In this document: positions 46,166-57,778 of the stretch, piece after piece
Layout of the letters: every line of letters begins with the position of its first letter
Position numbering within the stretch: the stretch's first letter is position 1
Source: Lomentospora prolificans
Taxonomy: Eukaryota > Ascomycota > Sordariomycetes > Microascales > Microascaceae
Direction of reading: 5' to 3'
Assembly: GCA_029532625.1 (NCBI GenBank)
Contig: JARFXM010000011.1
Coordinates: 682,001 to 746,000, forward strand
DNA: 64,000 nt
Notes under the pieces: generated by a model
Database searches by the model: none
What the model saw: only the letters and a program-made list of their open reading frames with translations
Told to the model about the DNA's origin: nothing
Translations under genes and position numbers: made by a program

Positions 46166-47398
46166 TTACTGATCCTTCTTCTCTACGCCGACCGCGGCAA
46201 GAGCCTCCTCGTCCCTATCCCAGAAAGCCCACAAAATAGCAGCACCAGGACCGACAAGGATGGTTCGGAGCAAGACCTTGGTAGCCGTCCACAGCCCAGC
46301 GCCCAAGCCGGACGCGGCGCCCGACAGGTATGACACTAAAACGAATAGTCCGGCGCATCCGCCATACATATCCCATTGGAGAAGCGCAAGGAAGCCCTCG
46401 GCAGCCAAGCTGACTTGGTGGGGCGAGATGACAGACATGGGAATGAAGACGGTGAAAGGGTTAATCGAGCTAGTATCCTCGACTTTGAAGAGGACCTTGG
46501 CCGCCTGGGGCACGAAAACAACGGTGAAGACGGCAATATGAAGGACCTGCGACATGTAGATGATTTGGCGGTACACCTCCTTGGCGTCTTGATATTTGGT
46601 TCCCAAAGTCGTGTCGGCTTTCACGAGGCCCATCTTTTGGGCCACAAAGGCAGAAATGCGGTGTGCAAGGCTGACGAAGAAAGGAAAGAATTGCCAGACG
46701 ATGAGAAAGATCTGCTTCTGGTCAAGCGAAATGATGCGCGGCGCGGCGAGAGCAGGGAGGATCGTGGGGACGACGAAGCCCAGGATAACGGCAGGGAGGG
46801 TGGCGTAGAGCTGGACAGAGTCCATTGACAGCGATTCAATCCGCCTCGGTCCCTTGGAGTATTTCGCGAGAGGGGAGAGCCAGAGGTACGCCGCACAGTA
46901 GATCGGGATCGTGATTCCAAACGGTACGCACTGGTACATTGCTCCCCAGAGCGCAGGGCTGGAACGGGGCGCGTTAGTTATTTTTCGTTTTATGCCTGGG
47001 CCAGAAGTGCTGGTGTCTTTTGGAGTCAGGACAATTGCTTACTATGCAAAAGGCGTGCCCTTGTTCCCTTGCCTCATTCCCTCCAGGACGAGCAAGCTGA
47101 GCATCGCAATCATCTGCCCAGCGAAATACACCGAAAAGAGAGGGAGAGCTGGTAGCTGGCCAGACACGCAGGAGTAGAAGATCCTGACAGCGTAGGTAAA
47201 GATGGAATCCAAACGCGCGATACCGGTGAAATGTGTGCGGGCGAGAATCTCGGTGTCGGGCAGGAACGCGACTACGCCCCCGTCGGACGCGTTCAACTTG
47301 TCAGCCCAGCCATTCCGATGGGTTAGGCCGAGGATCGAGTAGGAGCTGAAGACCGCGATGGCCAGAAGGCTCGCTGTTGTTAAGACGCGAGATGCCAT
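46166..47398 (-). CDS. Polytopic membrane protein of unknown function
   Basis: Two exons, 47043-47398 and 46166-46958, give about 382 residues. Hydrophobic segments are spread along the whole chain: VLTTASLLAIAVFSSYSIL, LFSVYFAGQMIAMLSLLVL, PIYCAAYLWLSPL, LPAVILGFVVPTILPAL, IFLIVWQFFPFFVSLA, VLHIAVFTVVFVPQAA, LFVLVSYLSGAASGL and a last one near TILVGPGAAILWAFW. About eight membrane spans are therefore likely, with a short charged C-terminal tail. I do not recognise a named family. Similar multi-span fungal proteins are found in and near secondary-metabolite clusters, but no such core enzyme is present here. A conserved soluble loop carries KADTTLGTKYQDAKEVYRQ. Confidence 0.75.
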
Positions 47399-50339
47399 GG
47401 TTGCAGGAGATGGGGAAACTGCGAGAGGGAGAAAGAAATTGGGAGAGGAGGGGGCGAGTTTTGTATTTCGCAGTTCGACGAAAAGAAGCACTGGTGACAG
47501 GTGGGGCTGTCTCTCTCTTTTTTCGAATTGTTGGATTGATCCTTCCTCCTGTCGCTCGCATATAGCCGGGTTCGATAGGCTTAACACGAACCGGTGTCGC
47601 ATGCCGAGATAACTGAAGAATGACTAAGGCGGCGCTGAGACCCAGAAAGGAAGGAGGTTAACAGTGTTAATCTGGGCCGCGCTGGCCTGGAGGAGGCGCT
47701 TGTCTACAGCCTAACCATAACCCTAAGGTGGCTCAACAGGCCTAACTAAGTGGCCTGAACACAACCTGACATCCAAACTCATAATAATAAGCATTCGTTG
47801 ATGATGGAAAGGCTTGAGACCCTTATACACGATGCAAAGTTAGTCTAGATAAAACAAGGCAGCCCCGAATATTTTCGTATCTGAAGTTGCGTCTTTACCC
47901 TATGTACCGCGCACCATAGCCGAGGCTATTGGCAACCGTTGTAGGTGGATTTCAACTTGTTCAAGTAGTGTCGAACCTCGAATCGACCCTTGATCAGATC
48001 AGAAATCGCCCAATACTGATAAAGACCGACTTGGTGGAGGAAGCTGAAATACTTACTACTCGGGCTGTATTACTCCCTCTCTTAATACATCGATTCACCG
48101 CAACGCTGCGTGGTCTCTTTGCACGTGGCAAGGCCTCACTATTTGGACGTTTTGCAAAGGGAATGGGGATATGTCCGCCACATCTACCTTCGTAGGGTGC
48201 GGGTAATGATATGCAGGCACTCACTACTGCATCAAAGTTGCTGACAATTCCAAGGTTGCACTAACTGGCGCAGCCACTTTGCTCACCTTCGCCCATCCCT
48301 TGTCAAATCAGTAGATTCCCATAAGACCTGGGAGCTGAAGCGGGCGCCTCGGGACAAATCTTTCAACGCGCTCTATGGTGTTCTTGCGCTCCTTGGCCGT
48401 AACTATTTTTATGCAGGCCCTATTAAGCCACGCTTTTCCCCACGGTCAGCAGAGTCTTCCATATCTCTTCAGCTTTGATAGCGTGATACATCAGACTCCC
48501 TCTTCCACAGGACAACTCTGGATGAAGTATCAAGATTTGCCTTCTCAACCATAGGGACCCTTATACGCCAGAAGTATTTACCGATACCGACCGTGTTAGG
48601 GTGATTTCTACGTCTCCATTTCTGTTGTCTGCGTTCACAATCAATTGCTTCTTTTGCTTAGATGGGTATGAGGATGCCGAAGTAATTGGAAAAGAACCAC
48701 AAGGTGAGAGAAATCCCGTATCTCCACGTCGCCGAATCTAAGCTCGTACAAGCCGTTGATGTACCTCGGTCTTGCTCAGCCGGCCTCCTGGAGGCGCTAG
48801 CGTTCAAAGTTTAGTGCTCTGGTTAGACAATCGCTCGTGATCCTCATACGACCTGGCAATCATCCTAGACGACTGCGCGACTTCTTGTGCGGGAACAGCA
48901 CACCCTGGGATGCAAATCCTGGCACCTCGTGAGATTCTTTTACGGAGGCATCACAGATGCCGTCTCGGCGATTCCAGCTAATGGGCTTTAAGTACGGCCT
49001 GAGGATCGATTATTAGAGGAGAGATGAGAATTTTAGAAGTCGAGGCTGGCCTGCGAAATTTCAAGCGGTGCTTGGACAAACGGAGGAGAATATAATAACA
49101 GGTTTTACGGGACAGAATGCTGGAAAAGGCCGAAAGGCTGGTGGGAAGATTCTTGACATGAAATGCGAACCACAGGAAATGAAAGGTTTTAAGGCAAACC
49201 ATACCCTTGTAAAATACCCTGTACAGGGGCAGACTTGAGGGCTGGGCGCGAGTGCGAAGTGACTGTAGAACGCGCTCAAGCACCAACCGCCGTGCATACA
49301 GATGGTCGAGAGACCCGGTTTTCTACGAGTTGCCTTGGCATCCAGAGACAGGACACGAGAATCGGTATGCTAGCTCGACCCGCCGTGACGTCAAAGTCCC
49401 GAAGTCTTCGAAGAGCCTCTCACCCCGCTGCGGCGATAGACTGGAAAGGCTCCCGAGGCTTTTTATTTCCTTGCAACTGGAGAGATTGTCTTCCGTGGAG
49501 ATACAAAGTAATTACCAGAAGTAGCTAGCCAGTTGGCCTGCATTAGCTTATTTCCTGACCCGCCAGTGCACGGGTGAGGTACTATATCTACTTCCCTAAC
49601 CCAGGGTCATGGGCCATTACTCGGTGTCTCGGCTGATGGGTGCCTGCGCAGTGACTTGGGAGGAAACAGGCGCATGAGAGGAGAACCCTGGGCAGATAAC
49701 ATGGGGTGAGTTCCAGCCACTTGCGACTCCCGACGATTGATTCCGTCACTTTTGGTAAAAAAGACAGGAGAGGCAATTTCCCTGCGCATCTTCCTCGTCT
49801 CTTTACCCAATCGTGGGCGGGATGGGATTCTTGGCGTTCCGGGGCGGTGCGCCCACCTTAGGCCTATCCGGGACAGGCGCGACCCTAGCAGCTCTGGCTG
49901 CAGCGATATCGAATATTGGCTGGTCCGGCTGCTTGGCATATTACACAAGAGCCATTCAAATAGTCACCACTGCAACCTACGCATCCTCTGGCGACCAACT
50001 GTGTTGCCTGTGCCTGAGCGCCGGCTCCAAAGCTAGCGGAAATATGGAGAGAGCCCCCTTTTTTCGCAGCCTTAGTGAATCCTGTGAAACCAACGGGAGG
50101 TGTCACCGGGGCTAAACAAAGATGGAAAAGATGGCGACCAGGTAGGGGGTGTGAGTGGGTGCGAAAGAAGGGAAAACGAGGCATTATGGTTAGTTATATA
50201 CAGAAGCGTGGTGCCATCCCGAGACGTTCTTTTTTTATTTGGTGATTGATTTCTGAAGAGTTTGTCTCGAGTCGAACCGCTTTCGCTCTTTTAAGTTTGG
50301 TTTTGTGCTTTTTATCTTTTTGGCTTGATTTTTCTCGCC
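47399..50339. other. Gene-poor region of about 2.9 kb
   Basis: No intact gene is recognised. Around 47929-48700 the plus strand has coding-like pieces in several frames (for example VVGGFQLVQVVSNLES, GVLALLG), possibly a decayed gene. Confidence in that is low. Confidence 0.35.
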
Positions 50340-51389
50340 ATGTCCGCTCGCTTTCTGCTCGCCGCCTTCATGGCCGGCGCTGCCATTGCCAATCCTTTCT
50401 CCAATATCGAGGCCCGCAAGCTCCCCTTCGGGACTGCCATCTTTCAATGCACAGAACCGGACACCATCGCGTTGACATTCGACGATGGTCCGTACATCTA
50501 TACCGCCGATATACTTGACATGTTCAACGCCGCTGGAGCGAAGGGCACTTTTTTCCTCAACGGCCATAACTGGGGTTACATGACCGATCACAAGTCCACA
50601 GTCCAGCGTATGCTTGCCGAAGGTCATCAGATCGGGCACCACACGTAAGTATCCCCGCGCTTCTCGGTTGGAAGGTTGCGCTCCAAGAATTGCGCTCACA
50701 TGAACCATCCAGTTGGAGCCATCCCAACCTCGCAGACTTGGATGCCGATGAGATCGCCGACGAGATGATTGAGCTAGAGGATGCACTCATCGGTGTCATC
50801 GGTAAATTCCCCACCTATATGCGCCCTCCGTTCTTCAGCTACACCGATGCGACCCTTCAGACTCTCGGCGAACTTGGCTATCACGTTATACACGCCAACA
50901 TCGACACCAACGACTGGAGCTTCCAAAACGAATGTCTCATTGAAAACGCCGTCAAAATGTTCGAGGAGGGCGTTAGCAGGGGCGGTTCGATTGTTCTCGC
51001 CCACGATGTCCACCTCCTCACCGCTTATACGCTGGTTCCTGCCATGCTCCAGATGGTCAAGGATCGCGGTCTTCGAGGTACGTTGAGCTGCTTTGTCTGT
51101 TCGTTTGATTTTTTACTTTATTTAACTCACGTGGAATTTAGCCGTGACCGTTGGCGAATGTCTTGGCGACCCGGAAGCCAACTGGTACCGAACGCACCGT
51201 GACGGACACACCCCGCCCCCTCCTCCGATCGGCGGCCCGGGCCCGAATGGTATCTGCGGCGGACCGAACCAGTACACCTGCGAAATGGAAGGATATCCTT
51301 GCTGCAGCCAGTTCGGATATTGCGGAAACACGCCGGATCATTGTGAAGCGGGATGCAACCCGGAGTTTGGCTGGTGCTCCCCGCTGTAA
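50340..51389 (+). CDS. Chitin deacetylase (CE4) with C-terminal CBM18
   Basis: Three exons, 50340-50644, 50713-51077 and 51142-51389, give 305 residues. A signal peptide (MSARFLLAAFMAGAAIANP) is followed by the NodB/CE4 domain with all five motifs: TFDDGP, the metal-binding HTWSHP, RPPFFSY, DTNDWS and LAHDVH. A Pro/Gly linker (PPPPPIGGPGPNG) leads to one chitin-binding type-1 (CBM18, hevein-like) module with the expected Cys-rich pattern CCSQFGYCGN. Such secreted enzymes turn exposed chitin into chitosan in the fungal wall. This alters wall properties and can hide hyphae from plant chitinases and chitin receptors. Intron 1 splits the His metal-binding motif (codon T of HHTWSHP). Confidence 0.94.
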
Positions 51390-51532
51390 TAACGGAAGGT
51401 TGCAGTCTTTGTATGAAGGGTAGATTGTCCTAATGACATTGCATTCTATATATTCCGAGGTATCTTGTGATGCCAAGGTAATTTCAACGGGATAGCTCGG
51501 TCGACTGTGGAACACAAAATCGAGGCTATTTT

Positions 51533-53289
51533 TCAAGAGTAACAAAAGCTCGGGAAATGCACCATCCTGCAATCCGTCTGGGAGTAAATCGACTTACGAG
51601 GGAAAGGCGCTGTCCCACGAGCAAGTCTCGCCGCCTGGCCCTTGCGTAACAACGGCTCATTCTCCACCACAGCTCCCCGCTGGCGCAATACTCGCCTCAC
51701 TTGGCCAACTCCCGGAGTTTGGGAGTAGATGGCTAGTTTTAACGGCGAGCCGAATTCCCGGCCTAACTGTGTCCCCCGTTCAACGATGTTCCTGATATCT
51801 TGGTTGGGCGAAAGGCCTCCATCCAAGAGCGCCTCGACGGCCATGGCGCACCCGTGAAAGCAGGCTGCCACCAGGAGTTTATGCGGGTCGGTTGATCCCT
51901 GCCTCAGCATACTTTCAATAGGGAAGAACGTAGGCTCTCTAAGAAGCATGTTGACCGCGCGCGCCTTGTTGTACTTGATACCCGTCAACAGGATATTATC
52001 TCGATCAATCTGGGTAAGCTTGAGCGAATCCCCGTAAGCGTCCAGCAGGATTCTCAATATGCCAAGGCTTTCTCCATACATCGCTGCCAAGAAATAACCC
52101 CCGGCAGACGTGGGGTCCGCTCCGCGGGAGATGAGAGCTCGCACGACCCCCTCGTGGCCTAGCTCGCAAGCAACAAACATCGGGGGTATCACATGGTCGA
52201 TAGAATCCGGATCCTCGTTGTAGTTTACTCCCAAATCCACATCGGCGCCCATGTCTAGCAGGACCTCAACCATTTCCGTGTTTCCATGGTAAATCGCCGC
52301 TCGAAAGGGGTTGTTCAGCACCCTAGGTAAGTTGCGAAAGCCGAGCCGGCCAAGCATCACGTAGGCTATGGCATTCCTGCCCTCATCTACGCTTCTAACA
52401 AGAGCCTCCTGAATTGCCAAGGAATCCGGATCTCCGTCGCGAGCGAGCAACACCTGGGCCATGCGCATATCATTGTTTCGAATGGCCGCTAGATATGGGT
52501 TACTGTACTCGGGTGACGACGGAAATTGCGGCGTTTGTATCCTTTCAGGGAGGCGCGCCACTAGGTCATACTGTCTAGAGAACGCCGCGGCGACCAGCGG
52601 CGTTCCAAGCAGGTCGCTACCTTGTGTGAAGATTGCGTTATCTGGATCCATCCGTAGTAGGTGATGATACGTGTCGGGAACTTTAAGGAGAATGGCGGCC
52701 ACTACAAGGTGGCTATCAAAACTTGATACTGTGAATGGGGGCGCTAGATAATGGTACATTGGATCTATGGGCGAGAAATCAAAGTTGCAAATGATGCCGT
52801 CGACCCAACCAGGGACGTCGCGTGTAGTTTTGAAGTAATTTATACCAAGACATAGAGCTTTAATGGCCGCGTATCTTTCGTCGTAGTTTGCTCTTGGCAG
52901 GAGGCGATCTACCAGGTGGTTAAGTACAGACGAGATGTTGCAGTTCCATGGTGACTGAGCGTACCGTCTCTCGGTGATGAATCGGACAAGAAACGGCAAA
53001 ATCTGCTCCAATTTGACTTTTAGATAGAGATACGGTGGCTGTCTAGACCACGAATCGGTTCTCTCCATGGAAGACAAGACCTCGTCCGCAAACAGCTCTA
53101 TGGCGAATGTTCAGTCAACCATTCCGCTTCGCGCTCTGCTTCTCAAGTGGTGGCATCATCCAATCGCGCCAAGATGCCCAACTTACTGTTCACAGTGCGA
53201 AGCCGGACGGCCTCGCAAGTATCGACGACGAGAAGAACATCGTCCAAAATATCTCGTAAAATCTCCAGCGGAAGGTCTTGCAGTGACAT
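51533..53289 (-). CDS. F-box/ankyrin-repeat protein
   Basis: Exon 1 (53187-53289) encodes an F-box start, MSLQDLPLEILRDILDDVL. Exon 2 (51533-53097) continues in phase with KLFADEVLSSME, for about 555 residues. From about residue 190 there are ankyrin-like repeats, the clearest being NPFRAAIYHGNTEMVEVLL, PPMFVACELGHEGVVRALI and LLVAACFHGCAMAVEALLDGG. The F-box would bind Skp1 in an SCF ubiquitin ligase and the ankyrin part would select a target. Large, fast-evolving families of this architecture exist in filamentous ascomycetes. The 3' end is uncertain: a GTAAGT near 51592-51597 could start another intron, replacing the last residues (SIYSQTDCRMV...). Confidence 0.8.
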
Positions 53290-53816
53290 CGCGATACCGT
53301 ATCAACGACCTTGGCGGGGATCCTGACTGACGACGGGCAGTGGTGAGAGTGGTTGTGACCTAATACTGCACGATGCGCGACTGCTGCCCGAGACACCAAT
53401 GTAAACAAAGGGAATCAATCCTTCGGTTTCTATTTTTAGATCATTCCACTTGCGTGTCGCGGAGCGCCGATATTCGCCACAAAACACCTATACTCTGCAC
53501 GCGTAGAAATACCCTTTGCACAAAGCTGGTCGAAGGGAGGGATGGTCGTAGAACTCGATTTTGCGGAATTCAATCTTGTATCTCTTAACAGAGAGGGATG
53601 GCATCGCCGAGAGCAGCGTCGGGTTACATAGCATAACCTGCCAACGCGGGCTTTGGGCAGCAACGTTTGGACGATGGCATGAAGTTGGGCAGGAGAAAGT
53701 AGAGGCAAATATTTAACGCGAAAGGTTTAAGATACATTCTCTACGGTCCATTTTATCTACAGCCATAATAAACAGGCTTCAGCTGGCCTTGTTCTAGCAT
53801 TGCACAATCATGAAGA
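53290..53816. other. Divergent intergenic region
   Basis: It should hold the promoters of the F-box/ankyrin gene and the unknown gene at 53817. No gene is seen. Confidence 0.45.
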
Positions 53817-54620
53817 ATGGCGATCTCGCAAATTGATATTCATCTTGATGGAGATGTCTTAGCCCTTCTCCAGCCAACGCAGCCATTTGCACCGTGGAAG
53901 TCGGCATCAGAAACACCCGCCGAGGGAGTGAAAGATGAGAATGAAGCCCTAGTCTGTGAAGAGGGCGGCGAGAACCCTGAACTAACCCGAGAAATGGAAG
54001 GCAAGATTAATGTACCGGCACAAGTAACAGAAGATGAGGAAGGTGTACCAGCTGCCCAACGAGCAGTCAAGGAACAGCGCCAGGATATAATTGGTCGGAT
54101 TCGCGCATTATCCATGCAAAGCAAGGTAACAACACGATACAAACAGCTTGGGTTAGACGAGATAGAAGTACAACGAATGACGCTAGCTTTGCAGACGATT
54201 GAGACTCTATATAGTCCGGCAGACATCCTCCTAGACCGATCAGCTACTTGCACGTTTGCCTGTGGTTCGCTACTTTTGGGAGATTTGATCAAGCAGATGA
54301 AAGTGCTAGGGCTATACCGGCCTACGAGACCGAGTCCGTCCGGGTTGCTCTTTGGTGAGCTCACAGGCTCGATAGCCGACTTCAAGTCTCCCGAGTTGTG
54401 TGACATAGTGGATTTGTTGATACGACCTAGCGATTGGGGTTTCCAAAATGGCTCCAAAAATCCGTGCACCTTCTCCACAAAACTCTTCAGTAATGTACAA
54501 GACATGAGGAAGAACTTGATGGTATTGGGTCCTTTCTGGTTTCTTGGGGTTGGGGAGCCTCGGCGTAAACCGACTAAGAAAAAGCAAAGGAAAAGGAGAA
54601 AGAAAGCCCGGGGACAATAG
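53817..54620 (+). CDS. Unknown protein with acidic middle and very basic C-terminus
   Basis: A single open frame of 267 residues. The N-terminus (MAISQIDIHLDGDVLALLQP) is followed by a Glu/Pro-rich stretch to about residue 85 and a helical region (RIRALSMQSKVTTRYKQLG). A more globular part follows (LCDIVDLLIRPSDWGFQNG), and the last 20 residues are almost all Lys/Arg, suggesting nuclear or nucleic-acid binding. I recognise no domain. An antisense frame of similar length exists at 53840-54697, but the plus strand gives the more protein-like charge pattern and starts with a clean ATG. Moderate confidence that it is real. Confidence 0.5.
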   Translation: MAISQIDIHLDGDVLALLQPTQPFAPWKSASETPAEGVKDENEALVCEEGGENPELTREMEGKINVPAQVTEDEEGVPAAQRAVKEQRQDIIGRIRALSMQSKVTTRYKQLGLDEIEVQRMTLALQTIETLYSPADILLDRSATCTFACGSLLLGDLIKQMKVLGLYRPTRPSPSGLLFGELTGSIADFKSPELCDIVDLLIRPSDWGFQNGSKNPCTFSTKLFSNVQDMRKNLMVLGPFWFLGVGEPRRKPTKKKQRKRRKKARGQ

Positions 54621-55390
54621 GAGGAGCAGACGATTCTCCTTAGACCACGGAGTATTTCTAAATGGGTTAATTGTAATATGTCGGGTAGGAGTTTCAATAT
54701 TAACTTCTAAAGTTTCGTCCTCGTTGGAACGAACTCAGCTACACTAAGGCCACTCCACTTAGTCGGTACCTACTAATATGACTAACTATTGAAGTTAATC
54801 GCGCGCTTTCCCGTAACTACTTTTACACTCTCGTGCCAAGGGGCTAGCATCTGGCAGCTGTTCCACAACGTAGAATGCCCTGATTTGTCCCATGCTCAGG
54901 GAGACACGAGTCGAGTGACTCACTTAGAGCCAAGTCTATGGAGGGACTTCACTTTCGGTGAGGAGTAAAAGGCTAGTCTTATCCGGAATGAGAATGGCCT
55001 TTCACTTCGAAGTGTCAGGGAATGACAACCCCCCCCCCACCAGCAGAGGTCAGAAATCTCAATTCCGCCTTCACGTGTAAAGCAATGACCAAAATGTGAG
55101 CACAGAACGAGTATATCCGCGTACTTCGAAAGTCTATTTGGACTCGTGAACAGAAAATCGGGCCTCAAATACGATCTAGCAAAGAATATATCATTAAAAT
55201 AGTATCTCTTCCTGTGTTTATATAACCTCTCGCCCTGCACTACCACTCCACAGCTTGCAGTTATCATCTACGCGAGCACACGCGCCACCTTTTCCGGCTT
55301 CGGTACCTTGGCTTACATATTCCCGAATACTTCACCATATTACAAGAGATAAAGAGGTTACGCCCTCGTCGTGCACTTAGTCCTCTGTCC
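54621..55390. other. Intergenic region, no gene recognised
   Basis: It contains a C9 run at about 55029. Nothing else is seen. Confidence 0.45.
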
Positions 55391-55936
55391 ATGCGACGAA
55401 CCACAATGACCGCACGGTATTCCATATCGGAGGACACCGTCCCTCCCTACGCTAGCTATACCCCAAGCACAGACTGCATGGCCGGTGTTGGTAGGAAAAA
55501 TTACAATGCCATTATGGATCACATCAGGCACCGTGACCGCCAACTCAAAGCCAAGGACCCGAATCCCAGGCGTCGGCAGGTCCTAACTGAGCTTCTCCTC
55601 GATTTTAGTGCCAAGCTCAAAGCCCTTCGACAAGAGGAGGAAGACGAAAAGGTCGCCATTGAATCGTTGCGAAAGGCTTACTACGAAGAGCAGGACGACA
55701 TCGCATTTGCCAGAGCCCTCGTTAGGGGCTCCAGGTGTTATACGTGGAGAAGGGTGCGTGAGCGTTCGAAACTCATGGCTTCCAAAAAGAGTAGAGACAT
55801 CAGTATCCACCTCGATGAGCGTGAGAAGGAATTGCAACAGAGGGTGGTAGAGAAGGAGAATAAACTTCTGAGGGGCTTTATTAAGCGGAGGGCGGCGCTT
55901 TTGGGCGATGGATATGGGACAGACAATTCTGGATAA
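55391..55936 (+). CDS. Unknown coiled-coil protein
   Basis: A single open frame of 181 residues beginning MRRTTMTARYSISED. From residue about 75 it is rich in Glu, Lys and Arg (KALRQEEEDEKVAIESL; DEREKELQQRVVEKENKLL), predicting two coiled-coil helices separated by a basic Ser/Arg-containing part. No signal peptide, membrane segment or known domain is seen. The steady charge pattern favours real coding sequence, but short single-exon unknowns like this may be false. A second start at residue 6 is possible. Confidence 0.45.
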   Translation: MRRTTMTARYSISEDTVPPYASYTPSTDCMAGVGRKNYNAIMDHIRHRDRQLKAKDPNPRRRQVLTELLLDFSAKLKALRQEEEDEKVAIESLRKAYYEEQDDIAFARALVRGSRCYTWRRVRERSKLMASKKSRDISIHLDEREKELQQRVVEKENKLLRGFIKRRAALLGDGYGTDNSG

Positions 55937-56204
55937 ATTCAGCAAGTTTATCAAAAAGACTGGCTTATAATTCCTCTAGCCTTCTTGATCTACTGTTCAC
56001 GGACACTAGTAACTGGCAAAAGGTTGTTCAAAATGTATACAAGTTGCAAGGGGAGATTGGATACCACAGTGACTTGTATTAGCTATCATAACAAACCGAT
56101 TCCGGTATACTATCAACGAGAGTTCACGAGAAAATACCGAATTGTTACTCAATAATTTTATTCTTTTTATATTTGCGAATTAATGTCACGCTCGCTGGCC
56201 AACC

Positions 56205-57778
56205 TTACATGGCCATCAAAAAAGCACCGAGGACGGCCATGGCTCCGAGCTGGGCGTTGTGGGCTGCACCGGCGGTGGGAATAGGAGGAGTAGGTGGGGA
56301 GGTAGGAATGACGCCATTGCTGGATCCGGTGGTAGACGGGACCCCCGAGACGGTGGGCTCGGGGACGGTGGGCTCGGGGACGGTGGGCTCGGGGACGGTG
56401 GGCTCGGGGACGGTGGGCTCGTGGATGGTGGGCTCGGGGATGGTGGGCTCAGGGACGGTGGGCTCCTCAGGATAATCCTCCGTAGGGGAGGGCGTCTCTT
56501 CCGGGCAATCCTCGGTGGGCTCAGGGATGGTGGGCTCGGGGATGGTAGGCTCAGGGACGGTGGGCTCAGGGACGGTGGGCTCGGGGATGGTGGGCTCAGG
56601 GACGGTGGGCTCCTCAGGGCAATCCTCCGTAGGGGAGGGCGTCTCTTCGGGGCAATCCTCGGTGGGCTCGGGGACAGTGGGCTCGGGGATGGTAGGCTCA
56701 GGGACGGTGGGCTCCTCAGGGCAATCCTCCGTAGGGGAGGGCGTCTCTTCCGGGCAATCCTCGGTGGGCTCAGGGATGGTGGGCTCGGGGATGGTAGGCT
56801 CGGGAACGGTGGGTTCCTCAGGGCAATCCTCCGTAGGGGAGGGCGTCTCTTCTGGGCAATCCTCGGTGGGCTCGGGGATGGTGGGCTCGGGGATGGTAGG
56901 CTCAGGGACGGTGGGCTCGGGGATGGTGGGCTCAGGGACGGTGGGTTCCTCAGGGCAATCCTCCGTAGGGGGAGGGCGTCTCTTCTGGGCAATCCTCAGT
57001 GGGGCTTGGAGTTTCTTCAGGGCAGTCCTCGGTGGGCTCGGGGATAGTGGGCTCGGGAATAGTGGGCTCGGGGACGGTGGGCTCCTCAGGGCAATCCTCC
57101 GTAGGGGAAGGCGTCTCTTCCGGGCAATCCTCGGTGGGCTCGGGGATGGTTGGCTCGGGGACGGTGGGTTCCTCAGGGCAATCCTCCGTAGGGGAGGGCG
57201 TCTCTTCTGGGCAATCCTCAGTGGGGCTTGGAGTGTCTTCAGGGCAGTCCTCGGTGGAGGTAGGGGTAGGCTCCTCTGGGCAGTCCTCAGTAGGGGACGC
57301 GGTGGGCTCCTCAGTAGGCTCGGCATAGGAGGTAGGCTCGCTTGGCATGGAGGGTTCGGGGGCGTCGGTGGCAGGAGGGGGGATCACGCTGATGGTCGCC
57401 GTGGCACCGCACTCATCAAGAGACATCTCGTTGGGGCAGCAGCCAGCGTCGGTGCAGCGAGTCCCAGCTGGGCAATACTCTGGATGTACGGTTAGCTTAG
57501 GTCCTCGAGCGTCATGGCATAGACTAGGTATGCGTACTGCCGTTGGCGCAGCATGATTCACCCTTGCTGGGGTTGTAGCAGTTGGGAAAGCCAATGCAAG
57601 GAACGTTTCTGTGACCACAGGACTTCTCGCAGGTGATGGGCTCGGGAACGGGAACGCAGATGTCAGACTGGCGCTTGACGGCGCCCTCCAAGGCGGAGAG
57701 GGCCTCCCTCTGTCTAGCCAGAAGCGGCACGGCAGCGGAAGCGGCGCCGGCGAGAACGAGAGCTGAGATGAGCTGCAT
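56205..57778 (-). CDS. GPI-anchored Cys-rich wall protein with Pro/Glu/Thr repeats (frameshifted)
   Basis: Exon 1 (57538-57778) and exon 2 (57479 down to 56205) encode a signal peptide (MQLISALVLAGAASA), a Kex2-like KRQ site and a Cys-rich domain (CVPVPEPITCEKSCGH, GESCCANGKYCPAGTRC, DAGCCPNEMSLDECG). A long low-complexity region of EDCPEETPSPT and V/IPEPT repeats follows. The C-terminal hydrophobic tail (AHNAQLGAMAVLGAFLMAM) is typical of GPI attachment. One repeat has five G instead of four (56968-56972 on the plus strand), which shifts the frame and would stop translation before the tail. All other repeats are in frame. The protein should sit in the wall or plasma membrane like other Ser/Thr/Pro-rich fungal mannoproteins, although the repeat here is unusually acidic. 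Confidence 0.8.
56343..57260. repeat. Coding minisatellite, 15-bp units in higher-order blocks
   Basis: The basic unit on the plus strand is 15 bp (GGGACGGTGGGCTCG or GGGATGGTGGGCTCG, encoding VPEPT/IPEPT on the minus strand). Runs of two to seven such units alternate with a conserved spacer (CAATCCTCCGTAGGGGAGGG, then GTCTCTTC and GGGCAATCCTCGGTGGG) encoding the EDCPEETPSPTEDCPEE block, giving about seven higher-order copies. Unit length divisible by three keeps the frame when copy number changes. Confidence 0.9.

Noticed and set aside
47929..48195. Plus-strand frame beginning MATVVGGFQLVQVVSNLES, reminiscent of Helo-type N-termini
   Set aside because: The resemblance is weak, no continuation was found, and the downstream sequence is broken in all frames.
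53840..54697. Antisense frame of 285 codons opposite the unknown gene at 53817
   Set aside because: The Ser/Cys/Leu-rich translation starts without context. The plus-strand frame has a more protein-like charge pattern. Neither is proven.
56515..57495. Plus-strand frame of Gly/Ser/Val repeats over the minisatellite
   Set aside because: It is a shadow of the repeats. Only the minus strand has a signal peptide, Cys-rich domain and GPI tail.
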